From contig JAEVLN010000002.1 in the NCBI GenBank assembly GCA_018350325.1, positions 4,385,456 through 4,449,455 on the forward strand: 64,000 nucleotides of DNA, read 5' to 3'. A model generated the notes under the pieces. It searched no databases, was not told the DNA's origin, and saw only the letters and a program-made list of their open reading frames with translations. The DNA comes from Globodera rostochiensis. Lineage: Eukaryota > Nematoda > Chromadorea > Rhabditida > Heteroderidae. The position numbers and the translations under genes were made by a program. Below, piece by piece: positions 1 to 12,398 of the stretch. Positions within the stretch are counted from its first letter, which is position 1. Every line of letters starts with the position of its first letter.

Positions 1-229
1 TACATTTTGTCCGTTCTGTCATTAATACATAAGACATCGACATTTTCTCCACAAAAAATAAAATTAAGGCCACTATCCGGCTGAAACACACGTGGAAGGC
101 CGGATCTTTCTTCACCACATGTGACGAGAAAAATCGCACGGCCGGGTCCAATTTAAAAATAAAAAATAATCAAATTTGGCCATAAAACCGCCCGCCTTCT
201 AGTTTTTTAGTGACTACTAGCGAGCTCAA

Positions 230-425
230 CACCTAAGATCTGTCGACGAGACTCGAGACCGAGACTTTATCCCGAGCTCGAGACAAAGCGAGACCGATCC
301 AAAAATCGCAAGACTTTTGCCGAGTCGGAACCACCCGAGCTCGAGACCAAACGAGACCAGGGCCCCAAAAACCCGAGGCTTTGCTGAGTCAGGACTCTAG
401 ATCGACTGAGATAATCGTCTCCCTA
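230..425. repeat. CGAGACTCGAG-rich repeat block
   Basis: Degenerate runs of gagactcgagac and cccgagctcgagac fill this stretch just upstream of the first exon. The same vocabulary makes up the hAT-type element at 53645-54475, the short element at 59264-59354, and patches near 14340 and 52960. It is probably a decayed copy of that family; I see no clean ends or target duplication here. Confidence 0.5.
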
Positions 426-484
426 AAGAAACTATAATAAATTCTAATCGAAAATTTGGTTGCTAATTTTTTCTTTTATTTCAG

Positions 485-1264
485 TGAAGTGAAAGTTAAG
501 CTGGGCAACACTTCGGCGGACATCAGCGAGATGTCCATTGATTCGTATACGAATGAGGAAAAGATCAAAATATTGCTCGATGCGGGCGACTACCACTATG
601 CCGCGTTCACGTTGTCCGCCGCCCTATACCAGCGCAAATGCCGTGGTCTGTTCAGCACCGACCCCATTCCCGACATGTACCAGAACTTGACCCTGACGGT
701 GGAGCACAAGTATGTACAAAATGCGATACTGGACATCTAAATATTGTCCTGTGTCGGTCGATCATTCTTGATTTCCGGAATGTGTCAGTCGTCCGAGATC
801 CATCATGATCACCAGAAATGTATTTGATCAGATTTTATAAAATAAAATAGAACCGGTTGGAGAAGTTGGACCTGATCATTCTCGCTCCAGAAATGGACCA
901 GTCGGAGTTTGATCAGTACCAGACGCGTCCGATCTTTTTGGGCTGAATAGGGAGATATTTGTTTTGTAATCTCTGTAATTTTCAGCTGTAAAGGCAACAA
1001 CAACGGCGAAGTGCGCGTTCATTTGCCTGACATTGGCCCCAAACAATTTAAAGTTTAAAACTTTTTGGCGTAAAATAAAATGCCAATTTTTAAAATACAC
1101 CCATTAAGGACAATTGGGTGGAAGCTCGGGGCCTCTACATCAACATTCTGAATCCGGCGGATGCCACGCAGTACAGTTATGTGGACTACAAGTACGTCGA
1201 TTTGTCGGAACAAGGAGGCATCACTTGGTTCAACGAGGTGGAGAAGGAGGACGATGGATTCTGA
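485..1264 (+). CDS. Unidentified gene, 3' part (three exons), continues upstream of window
   Basis: Three exons join in phase: 485-709, 986-1052 and 1109-1264, ending in TGA. The first follows a good ttatttcag acceptor, so the gene starts further upstream, possibly outside the window. Donors are GTATGT (710) and GTTTAA (1053); the last acceptor (cattaag) is weak. The predicted segment is about 149 residues, acidic, and ends EVEKEDDGF. It contains one Cys in KCRGLF and another just after the first junction (NCKGNNNG), and no membrane segment. GC content and codon third positions stand well above the AT-rich surroundings, supporting real coding sequence. I do not recognise the family. An AATAAA-type signal lies near 1446. 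Confidence 0.55.
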
Positions 1265-1745
1265 AAGACGCCATCGATCGATCGGCCAATTTTGTTTTTT
1301 ACAACAAATTAAAAATGCCCATGTAATTTTAATTAACCCATGACCGTTTGATACCTATACGCTAAAATGTCAACACAAGCCCCGAAACATCAAAATTCGA
1401 ATTACACTAAAATGTCACCAAATCAAAGTGCTAATACAATAATAGCAAATAAATATCCGAAATATGAATAAATCATTAAAAATGTTTAAATTTTCGATTT
1501 TTGGTGGCAGAATTTTTAGTTGCTAAAATGTCAATTTTTAAGGGTTCATTTTTTGAAAATTTTTAAAAAGTCGATCCTTAGGAATGTATTTTTCGTTTTA
1601 ATGCATTATTGTTATTTTGAAAAATGGCAAAATAAGGATAAAAATCGCGTTTTTAATTGCCACAAAACAATTATTTTAATTTCTTTATTATTATTAAATT
1701 TTAATTAAGATCTATTCGCTGCTGAAATCCGAACAATCATGCTGG
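1265..1745. other. AT-rich intergenic stretch, nothing recognised
   Basis: 3' flank of the first gene. Contains AATAAA-like hexamers near 1446 and 1468 that could serve 3' end formation. No convincing exon on either strand. Confidence 0.5.
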
Positions 1746-1774
1746 CTAGTGCTCGTTTATGCAGTAATTTTGGC

Positions 1775-2465
1775 TAGCCGAAGCCTGCGGCTCGAAATTT
1801 GTGGCCCGAAACTTGCGGCCCGAAATTTGCGGCCCGAAGCTTGCGGCCCAAAATTTGCAGCCCCGAAGCTTGCGGCCCAAAATTTGCAGCCCCGAAGCTT
1901 GCGGCCCGAAATTTGCGGCCCCGAAGCTTGCGGCCCGAAATTTGCGGGCCGAATTTTGCGGCCCCGAATTTTGCGGCCCGAATTTTGCGCCCGAAATTTG
2001 CGGCCCAAAATTTGCGGCCCCGAAATTTGCGGCCCGATATTTGCGGCCCGAATTTTGCGGCCCGAAGCTTGCGGCCCGAAATTTGCGGCCCAAAATTTGC
2101 GGCCCGATATTTGCGGCCCCGAAATTTGCGGCCCGAAATTTGCGGCCCCGAAATTTGCGGCCCGATATTTGCGGCCCCGAAATTTGCGGCCCGAAATTTG
2201 CGGCCCGAATTTTGCGGCCCGAAGCTTGCGGCCCGAAATTTGCGCCCCGAAATTTGCGGCCCGAATTTTGCGGCCCGAAATTTGCGGCCCGAATTTTGCG
2301 GCCCGAAATTTGCGGCCCAAAATTTGCGGCCCGAAGCTTGCGGCCCGAAATTTGCGGCCCCGAAATTTGCGGCCCGAAGTTTGCGGCCCGATATTTGCGG
2401 CCCCGAAGCTTGCGGCCCGAAATTTGCGGCCCCGAAGCTTGCGGCCCGAATTTTGCGGCCCGTTA
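1775..2465. repeat. 14-15 bp GC-rich minisatellite
   Basis: About 48 tandem units of the type GCGGCCCGAAATTT, with interspersed length variants (GCGGCCCCGAAATTT) and base variants (GAAGCTT, GATATTT, GAATTTT in place of GAAATTT). Units of 14 and 15 bp are mixed, so the reading frame drifts; still, all three + frames and two - frames stay open for 115-257 codons because the unit lacks stop codons. These long ORFs are a composition artefact, not genes. Confidence 0.95.
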
Positions 2466-3225
2466 CATTATTTTGTCATAAAAATGCAAGTAAAAGTTAA
2501 CAGCTCATATTGTCTAGACTAGTCGCCCAACTGATCAAAATTGTTCCAGCGAGTCGGTATTGTACCGCCCGCAAACGCGTGATTAAGCTGATCGTCGTTC
2601 AGATTTCCAACCGATTCTATATCTCAATTAGGTTAATTATTGTTCTGAAAAATGGGGTCATGCAGGATCAAATTTGTGTTTACGATTGGATCCGACACGG
2701 GGTGTTTCGACTAGGCCACGAGCCAAAAGACTCGCTGGAACAATTTTGATCAGTGGGGGCGACCAGGCATGGACACGGTTATGAATTTCCTTAACCGTAA
2801 CCGCCCGTCCTCAAACACTTAGAAACGTTAACCGTCCGTAACCGCCCGTCTTAAAAATCTCATAACCGTTAACCGCCCGTAACCGCCAGTCCTCAAAATC
2901 TCATAACCGTTAACCGCCCGCGGTTATCCGCGGTTAACCGCATTATTTAAAAATCAATAAAGTTTTCCAGATTTTGAACAATCGATTTTTCAAAACTATT
3001 TTTTTCCGATCGTGATGTGGCGTCCTTCTAAAATTAAATCAAAATTGATGTGTATTGAACTTAACAAGTGATTTTTATCAGATTTTGTCAATGAATAAAA
3101 TTTTTAAATCTCTTTCTAACACTTTCATGATTAAAATCTAACAAAGCGCGACCGATCAGCGAAATTTTTTTCTGTGTTTTTTGCGCTTTAGATTTATAAA
3201 ATATTTTTTGGGCGGTGTGGGGGTT

Positions 3226-3249
3226 CGGCGGTGCCGATAGCCGCCGCCG
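3226..3249 (+). repeat. GATA-loop hairpin, copy 1
   Basis: Arms CGGCGGTGCC and (G)CCGCCGCCG around GATA; right arm one base different from the family consensus. Followed by the usual GAGAAAAA AT-rich tail. Inside the CCGTTAACCG element. Confidence 0.75.
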
Positions 3250-3437
3250 AGAGAAAAAATTGAATATTTACCGACTTATGCTAAGAAAAATTGTCAAATT
3301 TAGGTGATTGAACGTTTTAAAATGCACTAATTATTTATGTAAACACTTAGAATTTTACTTTTTATAGCTAAAATTTTTGTAAAAAATTGTAAGAATACTA
3401 AAAAGAAGGGATATTAAAATATAAATAAACGATTAAA

Positions 3438-3503
3438 GCGGGTGGGGCTAGAACCTAGAATAAATAAAACCAGTCGGAGAGTTTCACCACTAAGCCATCG
3501 GAT
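3438..3503 (-). repeat. tRNA-like module (box A and box B)
   Basis: On the - strand, a box A-like TGGCTTAGTGGTGAA (3497-3483) is followed by a box B-like GGTTCTAGCCCC (3455-3444). Spacing fits a tRNA-derived Pol III promoter, but no full cloverleaf with paired acceptor stem is visible, so this is a tRNA relic or SINE head rather than a working tRNA. Confidence 0.55.
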
Positions 3504-3988
3504 CGATAAAGTGATTTGGTGAAATGTGAATAAAAGTCAAAGAAATTATAAGGCAAATCATCTCAATCCTCAGCAGCCAAAAAATAACGGATACGACGGC
3601 TAACCGCGGTTTTAGAGGTCATAACCGTTAACCGACCGTAACCGCCCGCCCTCAAAATCTCATAACCGTTAACCGCCCGTAACCGCGACCCAGCTGAAGC
3701 AAGCTAGCGGAACGCTGCATGACATTAGAATACTGCACGGCGACATCATGACCTAGGCCTGGCATGCTCATATTGGTTTAATGTGAGTACGTAATATAGT
3801 CTTGGGCGAATCGCCAATTTAGGATGCCATTTTGCCGGAGCACTTAAAATTTGGCGAAATATCCATTTAGCGAAATGTAACTCGGCCCAAAGTTACCCAC
3901 GTCTTCGAATTTCCTGCAGATTTAATAAAAATAATTTTTAGTTTCCCGAACAAAAACAAGATTTGTTGTTTTTGTATTTTTTCCGTAG

Positions 3989-4669
3989 GCAGAAACCGAC
4001 CCCGAAGACAAAGAAGCGTGGAGGTTGAACCGGCGTCAGAGAACTTTGAGCTCTATTTTATTTGCAAGTTTGAACTGCATAGCTAGGATTTCGTGTTCCG
4101 AGGACTGCTTTTTGGTTCAGCTGATGTTGCGGGACCGGAAGAAATCAGTCGAATTAGAGTTTACATTGTGAGTTCTGATGAGTGGGGTTGGAATTTTTAG
4201 GATTTAACCTTTTTTTGCAGTTTTATTTTGTCGAGGTTAGCCATTTCCCTAAAAACTTTAAGAAAACTGCAATAAAACTCGAACTTTTGAATGCTTGCCT
4301 AGGTCAGAGAAGATCGAAACTGTTTTATTTCGTGTTCTCCGTTAGTTTTTGGGTGATTCGATTCAGTTAGCAGAATTTTTTTTATATTTAAAAAAAAATG
4401 ATGTGAAATAGCTGATTGACAATTTTTCCTATGTAAAAAAGTCTTATGCGATAATTGTTTTTTCCGAGCCTATTTTGGAATCACCTATTTAGGTACCTAT
4501 TTTGGGGTTTTTAATCTTTAAAATTTCAGCTCTCGTGGTGAGGAGTTTTTATTACATAAATTAGGATGGACTTCAATTCACTGAGCGACCAAACTACAAT
4601 TTAAGCGAGGACGCGGTGCGCACATACATTCTCATCCTTAATTACGATATTACCGTGCTATACGACTAG
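3989..4669 (+). pseudogene. Possible decayed gene with two exon-like segments
   Basis: A segment at 3989-4167 follows a ttccgtag acceptor, stays open for 59 codons (contains LNCIARISCSEDCFLVQL) and meets a GTGAGT donor. A second segment from 4565 reads DGLQFTERPNYNLSEDAV onward after an ATTAG acceptor, up to TAG at 4667-4669; the same frame continues open past that stop with protein-like sequence. The two segments do not join in phase directly. Either a small exon is missed or the gene is broken. No family recognised. Confidence 0.3.
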
Positions 4670-5712
4670 GAGTCTGGTAGAGGGCACATCGAAGAGATTG
4701 GGGGTCAAATGGGAGTTCCAAGGCTCCTTGTTCGTACTGTTGATTATGATGACAAAGTTCATAGTATTTAATCTAAGGGTCGACCGTCATTTCCCATTTC
4801 TCGGCACAATATAATAATATATGGGCGACAAATTGCTCTTTTTTTTAGTTTTTGTTCCATTTATCAATTTTTTGTTACCTCTATTTTTCGACGAAACATC
4901 CCATTTTTCAATTCTTTGTCACATTTTTGTGAGCATTTATCATTTATTATACATAACACTTTCTGCGCTTTGTCCAAGTAAATATAAATGAGATAAACGA
5001 ACTTTGTCCGATTGTGATAAAATAACAGAAAAATTCAGCAAAATTCCCATGTATCATATTTTGTCGAAATACCCACAACATGTTGCCAAAATAAACAGCT
5101 TTGAATTCAGAATTTGTTTGTTTGCTGCTGTCTCGATTTGCTTTTAAATGAAATTTATTCTACAAAAATAACCAAATATATACGAGAAATGATTGTGTGT
5201 TTATGTGCGATGGATATGGAAATGATGGGCTATTTTATTAAAAATTGGAGAGGGCTCACAACAGCGTTTGATAAATGTGTGATCGGACGGGTGGGGCGAT
5301 GATTGTTGGTGTGGGCGATTAAGGGAAAATGGACTTTGTGATCAGTCTTATTATTATACCCTCGGGGGACCCACAGCCATTTTCTTGCCAAGGCATTTTA
5401 AACACAATCAGCGAGGAATGAATATCACTTTTTAGTGGAGCAAAATTGTTACGGTGGTTTGTTGTGCATTTTAACTTTGTCAAAATATCATATGGTCGGG
5501 AAGTGCGGGGGTAAAATTGAAAATGTTTGGCGCTTTTTTAGTTGGTCTGCAAAATAAAATTTGTATTTTTATTTCGATCAAAATTCACCAAAAGATGGCT
5601 TAATTACCTATTCAATTTTTGACCGGATCGCTTCCGGCAAAAAAAAGTGCCAAAAATGGACGAAATATTTTTTCGAGTTTTGCTTTGGCTTTATTCAAAT
5701 GTTCTTCCTTCA
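4670..5712. other. AT-rich intergenic stretch, nothing recognised
   Basis: 3' flank of the large - strand gene ending at 5713. No supported exon, RNA gene or repeat family seen. Confidence 0.4.
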
Positions 5713-8700
5713 TCAGTCAACCACCATGTGTGGCTGTCGGTGTCGCTGTTGCTGCTCTGGTGCGGCACCGTCACTGGCGACCAGTTCGGCCGGCTTCGGC
5801 ATGTTCATCTCGTCCGTTCCGCCGGCGTTCCCACCGTTTGGGTCGTCCACCTAAAAAAATTAAATTAATCAACAGAATTGTATTTAATTCAAAAATTATT
5901 TTGAATCCCGCCCTGGCGTAGTGTTGTTTAGTTCAGTGATATTCGCATTATTTAAAAAATGAAAAACGAAAAAATAATGAAAATAAAATAATTAAGAATT
6001 TTAATAATTAAAAAGGATATATTTTTCAAGGAATTTGGTAAGATTTTGCTCAGCAAATTAGATTTTAGAAGAATAACTCCATAGTGACAAAAAATTTGAG
6101 GTTTTAGGAACGAAATAAACAATTTTTAGCAGAAAATTCGGACAATTTTATAAGAAAAATGTATGGAAGTTTAAGAAAGTTGACAAATTCGGCGGGTTTG
6201 GGAGTCCCCTAGCGGTTGGTTTTGCTTCTTAACCTGGACGTGTTCTGTGGAGTCAGAATCGTCCACTTTGAACATATTTCCAAGCATTCTCTTCATATTA
6301 TCCACCATTGATTCGAACACTTTCTCACTTTTCTCAATTTCTTCACTTGAAGAATTGTCTTTCTGAAATTTTTAAATTTACGGACCATTTCATAGAAAAA
6401 TCAATAAAAAAAAACAATTTTTCCTCTAACTTAATTACTAAACAGAGAGCAGCTAACTAACGGTTAGAGTAAATTAGTTATCAAAATGATGACAAGAATT
6501 AAAAGTTCAGCGGGTTTATTCATTAATAATTCAAAAAACATATTATTTGAGTCGAAATATAAATTTTTATTTTTTATTGAAAAATTTAAACCAAAATCCC
6601 ACAAAATCACCTGAAAGAACAGGGAGGGCACCTCGGGGAACCATTTCTGTTGGAACGGCGAAATGCCCGGCGGGGATGACTGCTGCTGTTCACCAATTTG
6701 AGGCTGTTGTTGTTGTTGCTGCTGCGGTTGTTCCTGCTCCGTCTTGGCCGTGTCCTGCTGCGGTTGTGTGGCCTGCTGTTGATTTTGTGGCACAATTGGT
6801 TGCGGAGCGTCCACCTCCACCACTTCTTCAGGTTGCTGCTGAATTGTGGCAAAAATGTTATTTTATGCATCAATGTGCTCTTCCTTCCCACCTCCTTCTT
6901 CTCCTGTTCAGTCGGTGCCGCAGCAGCACTTGCTACTGCTGCTGGTTGAACTTGTTGGGTTGCTGCTGCTGCTACTGTTGGCGGTGGTTGTGATGGTTGT
7001 GCCGTCGGTTGATTTGTTGCCATTGTGGCAGGCATTGGCGGCATTTCAGCATCGTCATTCTCACTCTTTGCTGCCGGTTCAACAACAGTCACGGCCGGGA
7101 ATTTGACAATGTCAGACGGTTGCGCGGACGGTGGTCCAGCGCCAAACATGGCGCGGTTGTTGCTGTCATCGTCGTCATCGTCTTTGCTGTTGTCATTGTC
7201 GGCTTTGTCAACTGAGCGCAAAAATTTGTTGAAATTTCATTTGAATTTTGTATTCTTTGAATTTTTTTTTATCAGCGTTTGGCCAAATTTTGGGTGTAAA
7301 AGTTTGTTTACAGTATTCATCAGTTAAACATTCATTGAATTGTGCACTAATTTGGGTGCTCCGACAAATTTGGGTATTTAATTTGTCACAAATTTATTAT
7401 AAAAGGTGCAAAAATTTGAATTCCGGACCCAGAATGTCCGAAAATCGGAATTCGGCAAAATATGTCCGGAAAATTTCAAAAATTTCAAAATATTTATAGC
7501 AAATAATAATTACAAAACAATTAAAAAGATTTAGGATTATTGTCTGGAAAATGATCCAACCTACAAAATTCCGCCCAATTTTTTGTGAAATTTCTGAAAA
7601 TTTTCCGGATTTTTTTCGCCAAAATGTCCGGGATCCGGTTACATTCCTCCCCCTCCATACCTGCTGAAGAAGACGAGGTCGACCATTTGGGCAACCAGCG
7701 GGGAATTTCGGCCTCCGGACGCTGTTGATTCTGAATGTGGAATAATTACATATTTAGCAAAAACGCCAAAATAGACATTTGTCAATTGTATTTATGCACT
7801 AAATTCTCTAATTCCAAAAGTTTCGTGGGAAAATGCGATTTTCAAGCCTTTTAATCATAACCAATGCGCGTGCAAAAAAAAAGCCTAAAAATCTGGGCCC
7901 TCGTGATCGATCAAATGATCAAATTGTCGTCAAAGATACATAAGTATTTGTTGATGATCGTTTGGTATTCTACCTGATTCTGTGGCTGTGCCTGTGGCTG
8001 TTGCGTTGGCGGCCCCATGGGCAGCTGAAATTTGTTGGTGTCATCGGCCGCGTTGTCATTGTTGATGATCGGTGGCGGAAGCTTGACCTCGGGGAAGTCA
8101 ATTTGAATCTGGCATTATTATAAAAAATTTTAAAAAAATCTTATTTTCGGTGTTATTTTGTGAAATGCCATCAAAATGCCAACCAGCAGCCAGTTAACAT
8201 TTTGATCGTTTTAGGTCTGGTTGGCTTTTGACCTAGCGTCGTTTATTTAAACCGGGGGTTCTTTTTGCTGAATAACAAATCAAAATGTCCCCGCGCTTCT
8301 GTTCGCGATCTTGTACAAAAGAAGCCAAATATTTGTGGTCTGGGACACTTCAGTGCCGGGAAGATTCAGCGCCTTGATCCAAAACCTTTTAAAATCAAAA
8401 AAAGGTTTCTGCTTTGCTTTGGTTGATTTTTGTTAAGATCAATGGCGCTCAATCGTCCGGCGCTGAATCGGATTCTGGTGGTGGCACAACTTGTTGCTGT
8501 TGGGGTTCCTGTTGTTGAGCTGTTGATTGCTGCTGCGGCGGCTGCTGCTGCTGTTCTGTTTGCTGCTGCTGCGGCTGTTGACCAATCACGGCGGATGGGG
8601 AGGCTGCTTCCTGTTGTTGTGCCGGTTGTTGTGGTGGCATAAAAATGCCGTTGGACGACGACGGCCCATTCCAACGGTCGAAGGCGGACGGACGCGGAAG

Positions 8701-11700
8701 TGCGGCGGCACCGTTTTGTTGCTGCGGCACATTCTGTTGAGTCCATTCATTGTTAACCTGTGGATGTTGGCTTATTTAACAAATTTAAATGCCTTTTGTC
8801 AAATAAAATATTTTTAATGACATTTGTTGTTTCAGAAGAATTTTTTTCGTTTTTGTTTTTGACCATTTTTATTGCTTTCCATTGAGTGAAAAAGCTAGGG
8901 CTCAGAAACCCCAAAAATTTGGCTATTTTCGATTTTTCACTTTTTTGTCGAATTTTTAAACTACATTTCTGCGTGTTATATGACATTATCTAATCAAGCA
9001 TTTAACCTGCGGCGGTTGAATGGGCGGAAAGCGCAGATTCATTTGTTGCGGGAACACCGGGTGGAAGAACATCATTTCCGGCTGTCGGAATGGGTTGATC
9101 CGTGGCCAACGCATGCTTAAAAAAATACCAAATTCGAATTTGGCATTTATTTAAAAATGATAAATTTTTTAAATATAAAAAAATAGGCACGACAATCATC
9201 AAAAAAATTTAAACCGGGCTTTTAGGTTTTTGCCGCCTCTTTTTAGAGCCCATTTCGTTAAACGCAAACAATATGGGTAATCCATTTTCTCAAAAAGAAA
9301 TCCATGAAAATTGAGAGGTCCTTTTTTGGGGAGTTTAAATTTCGGTAGAAAACACACCCTGGACACATCGGATTAGTGACGAAAAATCAATTTAGGTCCT
9401 TCCTTCATATGGCAAATGCTTTTCAACAAAAGATAGAAGCCGAAAAGTTTTAATATTTCCCCAAAAATCTAAATTCTGGGACCACAAAAACTGTTTCGGC
9501 ATTTTTTAATTTCTAGACCTAAATGTACGGCTTAAAAGTGACCCGCTTTCCCCCTACTTCTCCATGAAGTCCGGAACATTCTGTTGTTGTTGCTGATGTT
9601 GTTGTTGTTGCTGGAACTCGTTGGGCATGTTCGGCATCTGCTGTTGTTGTTGTTGTTGTTGTTGTTGCTGCTGCTGTTGCTGTTGTGCCCATGGGCCAAA
9701 CATTCGCGGGCGCTCTTCCGGCTCGGCCACGTGGTTGTTCTGCACAAAGCTGGGCGGGTGGAACTCGCCGAAACCGTCCAGGAATGAGCGCGAGTTCTTC
9801 AAAACGCCATTTAAAAATACAAACAAAAATCAAATTAAAAAATAATAATTTGCAATTAAAATTTATTTGTTTAAATTTTTCTACAATTGGCACTCCGACG
9901 TTCGGGGTGGGGTTTCTCGGAATTCAAAAGTCGGGAATCGGGGTCAAGGGTGAACAAGTAGTCGGGGACGGGGTCAGGTTGTCTCGTCTGGAACTGTCGG
10001 GGTTAGGGGAACCCAAAACTGTCAGGGCTAGGAGTCGGGGTATCGGGATGGAACTGTCGGGGATCAGGGTCGCGATTCGGGGTTGAGGTTTTTTTGGGGT
10101 CGGAGTGCCACCAACCCTAACTATAAAAACACCTTGAAATCATCGATCAGCGGGCGTGGATGAGGGAAGAAGTGCTGAGGAAAGGCCATTTGAGCCGGGA
10201 ATTGTTGCTGCTGTGGCTGGACCTGCTGTTCACCGCGTTGTTGTTGTTGTTGTTGTTGTTGCTGGGCCCAGATGTTGTTGTTATTGTTCATCATCATGTT
10301 GTTGTTGTTCTCCTGGACCGTCTCGCCGCCGTCGGCACCAGCGTTCTGAGGCTCCACCTCGATGATGGACACTTGCATAGTGCCGTCAAAGCTTTAAAAT
10401 TGCCAATTTTAATGCAAGAAATGATGAGATAGCTTTTTTTGTTTACTTATATGTATAAAAGTACAGTAGGATCTTAAAGGAATTCGCTTTGAATAGGAAA
10501 ATAGACAAAATTAAAAAGTTTTTGTGGCGGGGTTTTGAGGAAAACCCGGGGGTTAGTAAGCCGGGATTTTATACGGCGATAAATGTTCATTCAAATCTCG
10601 GCGGTCAAAAAAGCTGGGACTAACGAACAACAACAATAAAGACCCAATCCCGGGTCCGCTCTCCAATACTCTAATAAAAATAAACGCAATTCAATATTTT
10701 TTGGGATTATTGCAGTGCTTATTCCTGATCAGACCCTACCCAAATGCCTCAGGGTGCTGATCAAATGAAATGTATGAGATGATCAGTTTAAAAATCTTCT
10801 GTTTTAGTGCCGCAAAAAAAACAAATAAAAACTACCATATAATATCTGTTCTATGTATGGACAGGACAACTCACCCGATGTCCTCCGCGTGCTGCTTGAT
10901 TTTCTGCAAAATGTTGCGCAGGAACTGGAGGCGTGCGTCGCGCACCTGGTTGAACGGGCCAGCCAAATTGTTGCTGAACAGCTGCTGTCCCGGCTGCTCC
11001 ATCTAAAAGTGATCAGAAATAATAAGCACAGCTTCATTTTTCAAAGAATTTTATGATCAAAGTGGGCTCCGAATTCCGTCCAAAACCCACCCAGGAGGAC
11101 ACTGGAGAAGTGGGCCAGCGGTGCCGATAGGTGACGCCCAAGAAAATTTTAAGAGTTTTACGGAATTTTGTAAAAGATTCTGTCCAAATATAAATAAATG
11201 TCAAACAATTTTTCATATTCATGTTTTTATTTTGGTTCTCGAGAAAAGAATTCGGGAATGGTTACACCCGGAAAACGCCGGCGGGGAGTTCCAGAGGCCT
11301 CATTTTGTCTACTCTCATTCATGAACGATTGGGGAACATTTCCCACACCTCGACGGAGTTTTGCTGGGACGTCGATGGTTGGCGCACTCTGTTCGGCATC
11401 GGCGGGAAGGAATCGATGGCCACCACCGGTTCCGGTGTTTGTGCCGGTGTTGATGTGCTGGTGGTGGTCGGCTCCTGCTCCACGAACGCACCGATGGGCG
11501 GCCGCATTTCGTTGTTGCTGCTGCACCAATTAAATTTTATGAAATAGCAAAACCCCCGGGGATTTGAGAATTCTTGAAAAGGTTTCCGAATTAATAAAAT
11601 AAATTTATGGGGACCAATTATTTGTAGGATTGAAATTATGAAAGGTTTAAAAAGGATTCACGAGTTTGAATTTGAATATTCAAATCAAAACCAAAAAAAT

Positions 11701-12398
11701 GTGAAAATATAAAACTATTTTTAAAAATTCATTACCAATTTAACAGTTTTTGCATTTAAAAAACCCCATAACTCCGAACCCTGAACACTGGCTACACTCT
11801 TGAACATCAAATTAACGTACGCTTTGGCGAGGCTGAACAATCTGTCAAATTTTTCCCCGATGGACGAGCTTGCCCGATGGTAGTAGTCGAATGGACCCGC
11901 ATTTTCGTAGCCCATGCGATGCTTCAGTTCGGCCCTAAATTTGTTCAAAATTTACTCTCTATTTTTCTGATCAGCACATAAAATCGATCAGTTCATTCAC
12001 AAATTGATTACACGAAACAAATGCTTTCTGACTGACTGACTGACCATCGCAGCTTGAAGAAGTTGTCTTCGCGTTGCCGGTTGTACGCCATTTCGGACAG
12101 CGTAAGTGCAAAGGCGGCCATCAGGAAGACGGAAAGCAGCACCAGCAAAATGCCTTTGTAGCCGCGCGCCTTACGCACAATGAGCGCCTGGGGCGGCAAT
12201 GGCAACGGCGGACGCGCCAATTCGGGCCCAAGCGGCAACGGAATGCGCGCCTCAGCGGTCGTATAGCCGGGCGGGGGTGAATCTGTAAGTCCCAAAAATG
12301 GTAAAAATGGCGCAAATTTTTTTACCAGATTTTTCAGGGCTTCCCTTGGCCTCATCCAGCGACGGCTTCTGGTCCAGCCCAACAGTAAATACTTTCAT
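5713..12398 (-). CDS. Glutamine-rich single-pass membrane protein, 15 exons, 872 residues
   Basis: Complete model; every junction keeps phase. Exons (descending): 12398-12326, 12282-12045, 11934-11821, 11520-11349, 11002-10875, 10391-10133, 9796-9558, 9115-9007, 8757-8491, 8108-7974, 7730-7661, 7211-6892, 6838-6611, 6362-6234, 5850-5713. The protein starts MKVFTVGLDQKPS, has a Pro-rich N-terminal region, then one membrane segment near residues 70-90 (GILLVLLSVFLMAAFALTLS) flanked by RKARGYK, and no cleavable signal peptide, so it is probably type II. After a conserved-looking FFKLRWAELKHRMGY region come Pro/Thr-rich and many polyGln tracts (runs up to 16 Q), an Asn/Asp-rich patch and an acidic end. 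Tryptophan and charged islands between Q tracts look conserved, but I do not recognise the family. The exon 9 donor (GTTGTG at 8490) is weak; reading through gives a stop at 8449, a possible shorter isoform. Most of the long antisense leucine-rich ORFs here are shadows of CAG/CAA repeats. Confidence 0.8.
8170..8232. repeat. Short foldback repeat (AAAATGCCAACCAG ends), intronic copy
   Basis: Begins AAAATGCCAACCAGCAG and ends GGTCTGGTTGGCTTTTG, so the ends are inverted repeats about 15 bp long. A second copy lies at 14730-14792. This copy is in intron 9 of the glutamine-rich gene. Confidence 0.5.
9888..10117. mobile_element. Small inverted-repeat element in intron 6, GTCGGGG-rich
   Basis: Starts TTGGCACTCCGAC and ends GTCGGAGTGCCACCAA, i.e. 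inverted ends around an interior of irregular GTCGGGG repeats. Base composition (G-rich, strand-skewed) differs sharply from the AT-rich intron around it. Non-coding. No target duplication identified. Confidence 0.6.
11115..11139 (+). repeat. GATA-loop hairpin, degenerate copy 2
   Basis: Reads CAGCGGTGCC-GATA-GGTGACGCCC followed by AAGAAAATTTT. Left arm and tail match the family; the right arm has an inserted base. Located in intron 4 of the glutamine-rich gene. Confidence 0.5.

Larger units (their letters stand above)
2765..3700. mobile_element. Probable non-autonomous element bounded by CCGTTAACCG repeats
   Basis: Both flanks (about 2790-2940 and 3600-3690) are made of the same subterminal repeat, ataaccgttaaccgcccg with gtaaccgcc, and the AT-rich interior holds a GATA-loop hairpin (3226-3249) and a tRNA-like module (3438-3503). 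Its architecture matches the hAT-type element at 53645-54475, which also carries hairpin then tRNA-like module in that order. I could not find convincing terminal inverted repeats or a target duplication, so the exact ends are unknown. Confidence 0.45.

Noticed and set aside
1749..2522. Overlapping 226-257 codon ORFs on + and 187 on -
   Set aside because: Same 14-15 bp repeat in all frames; mixed unit lengths prevent a stable protein repeat.
6547..10432. Leu/Val/Cys-rich + strand ORFs
   Set aside because: Antisense shadows of CAG/CAA glutamine tracts of the - strand gene.
11227..11529. Alternative 100-codon frame for exon 4 of the glutamine-rich gene
   Set aside because: It does not keep phase with exons 3 and 5; the chosen frame does, using the GTACGT donor at 11820.
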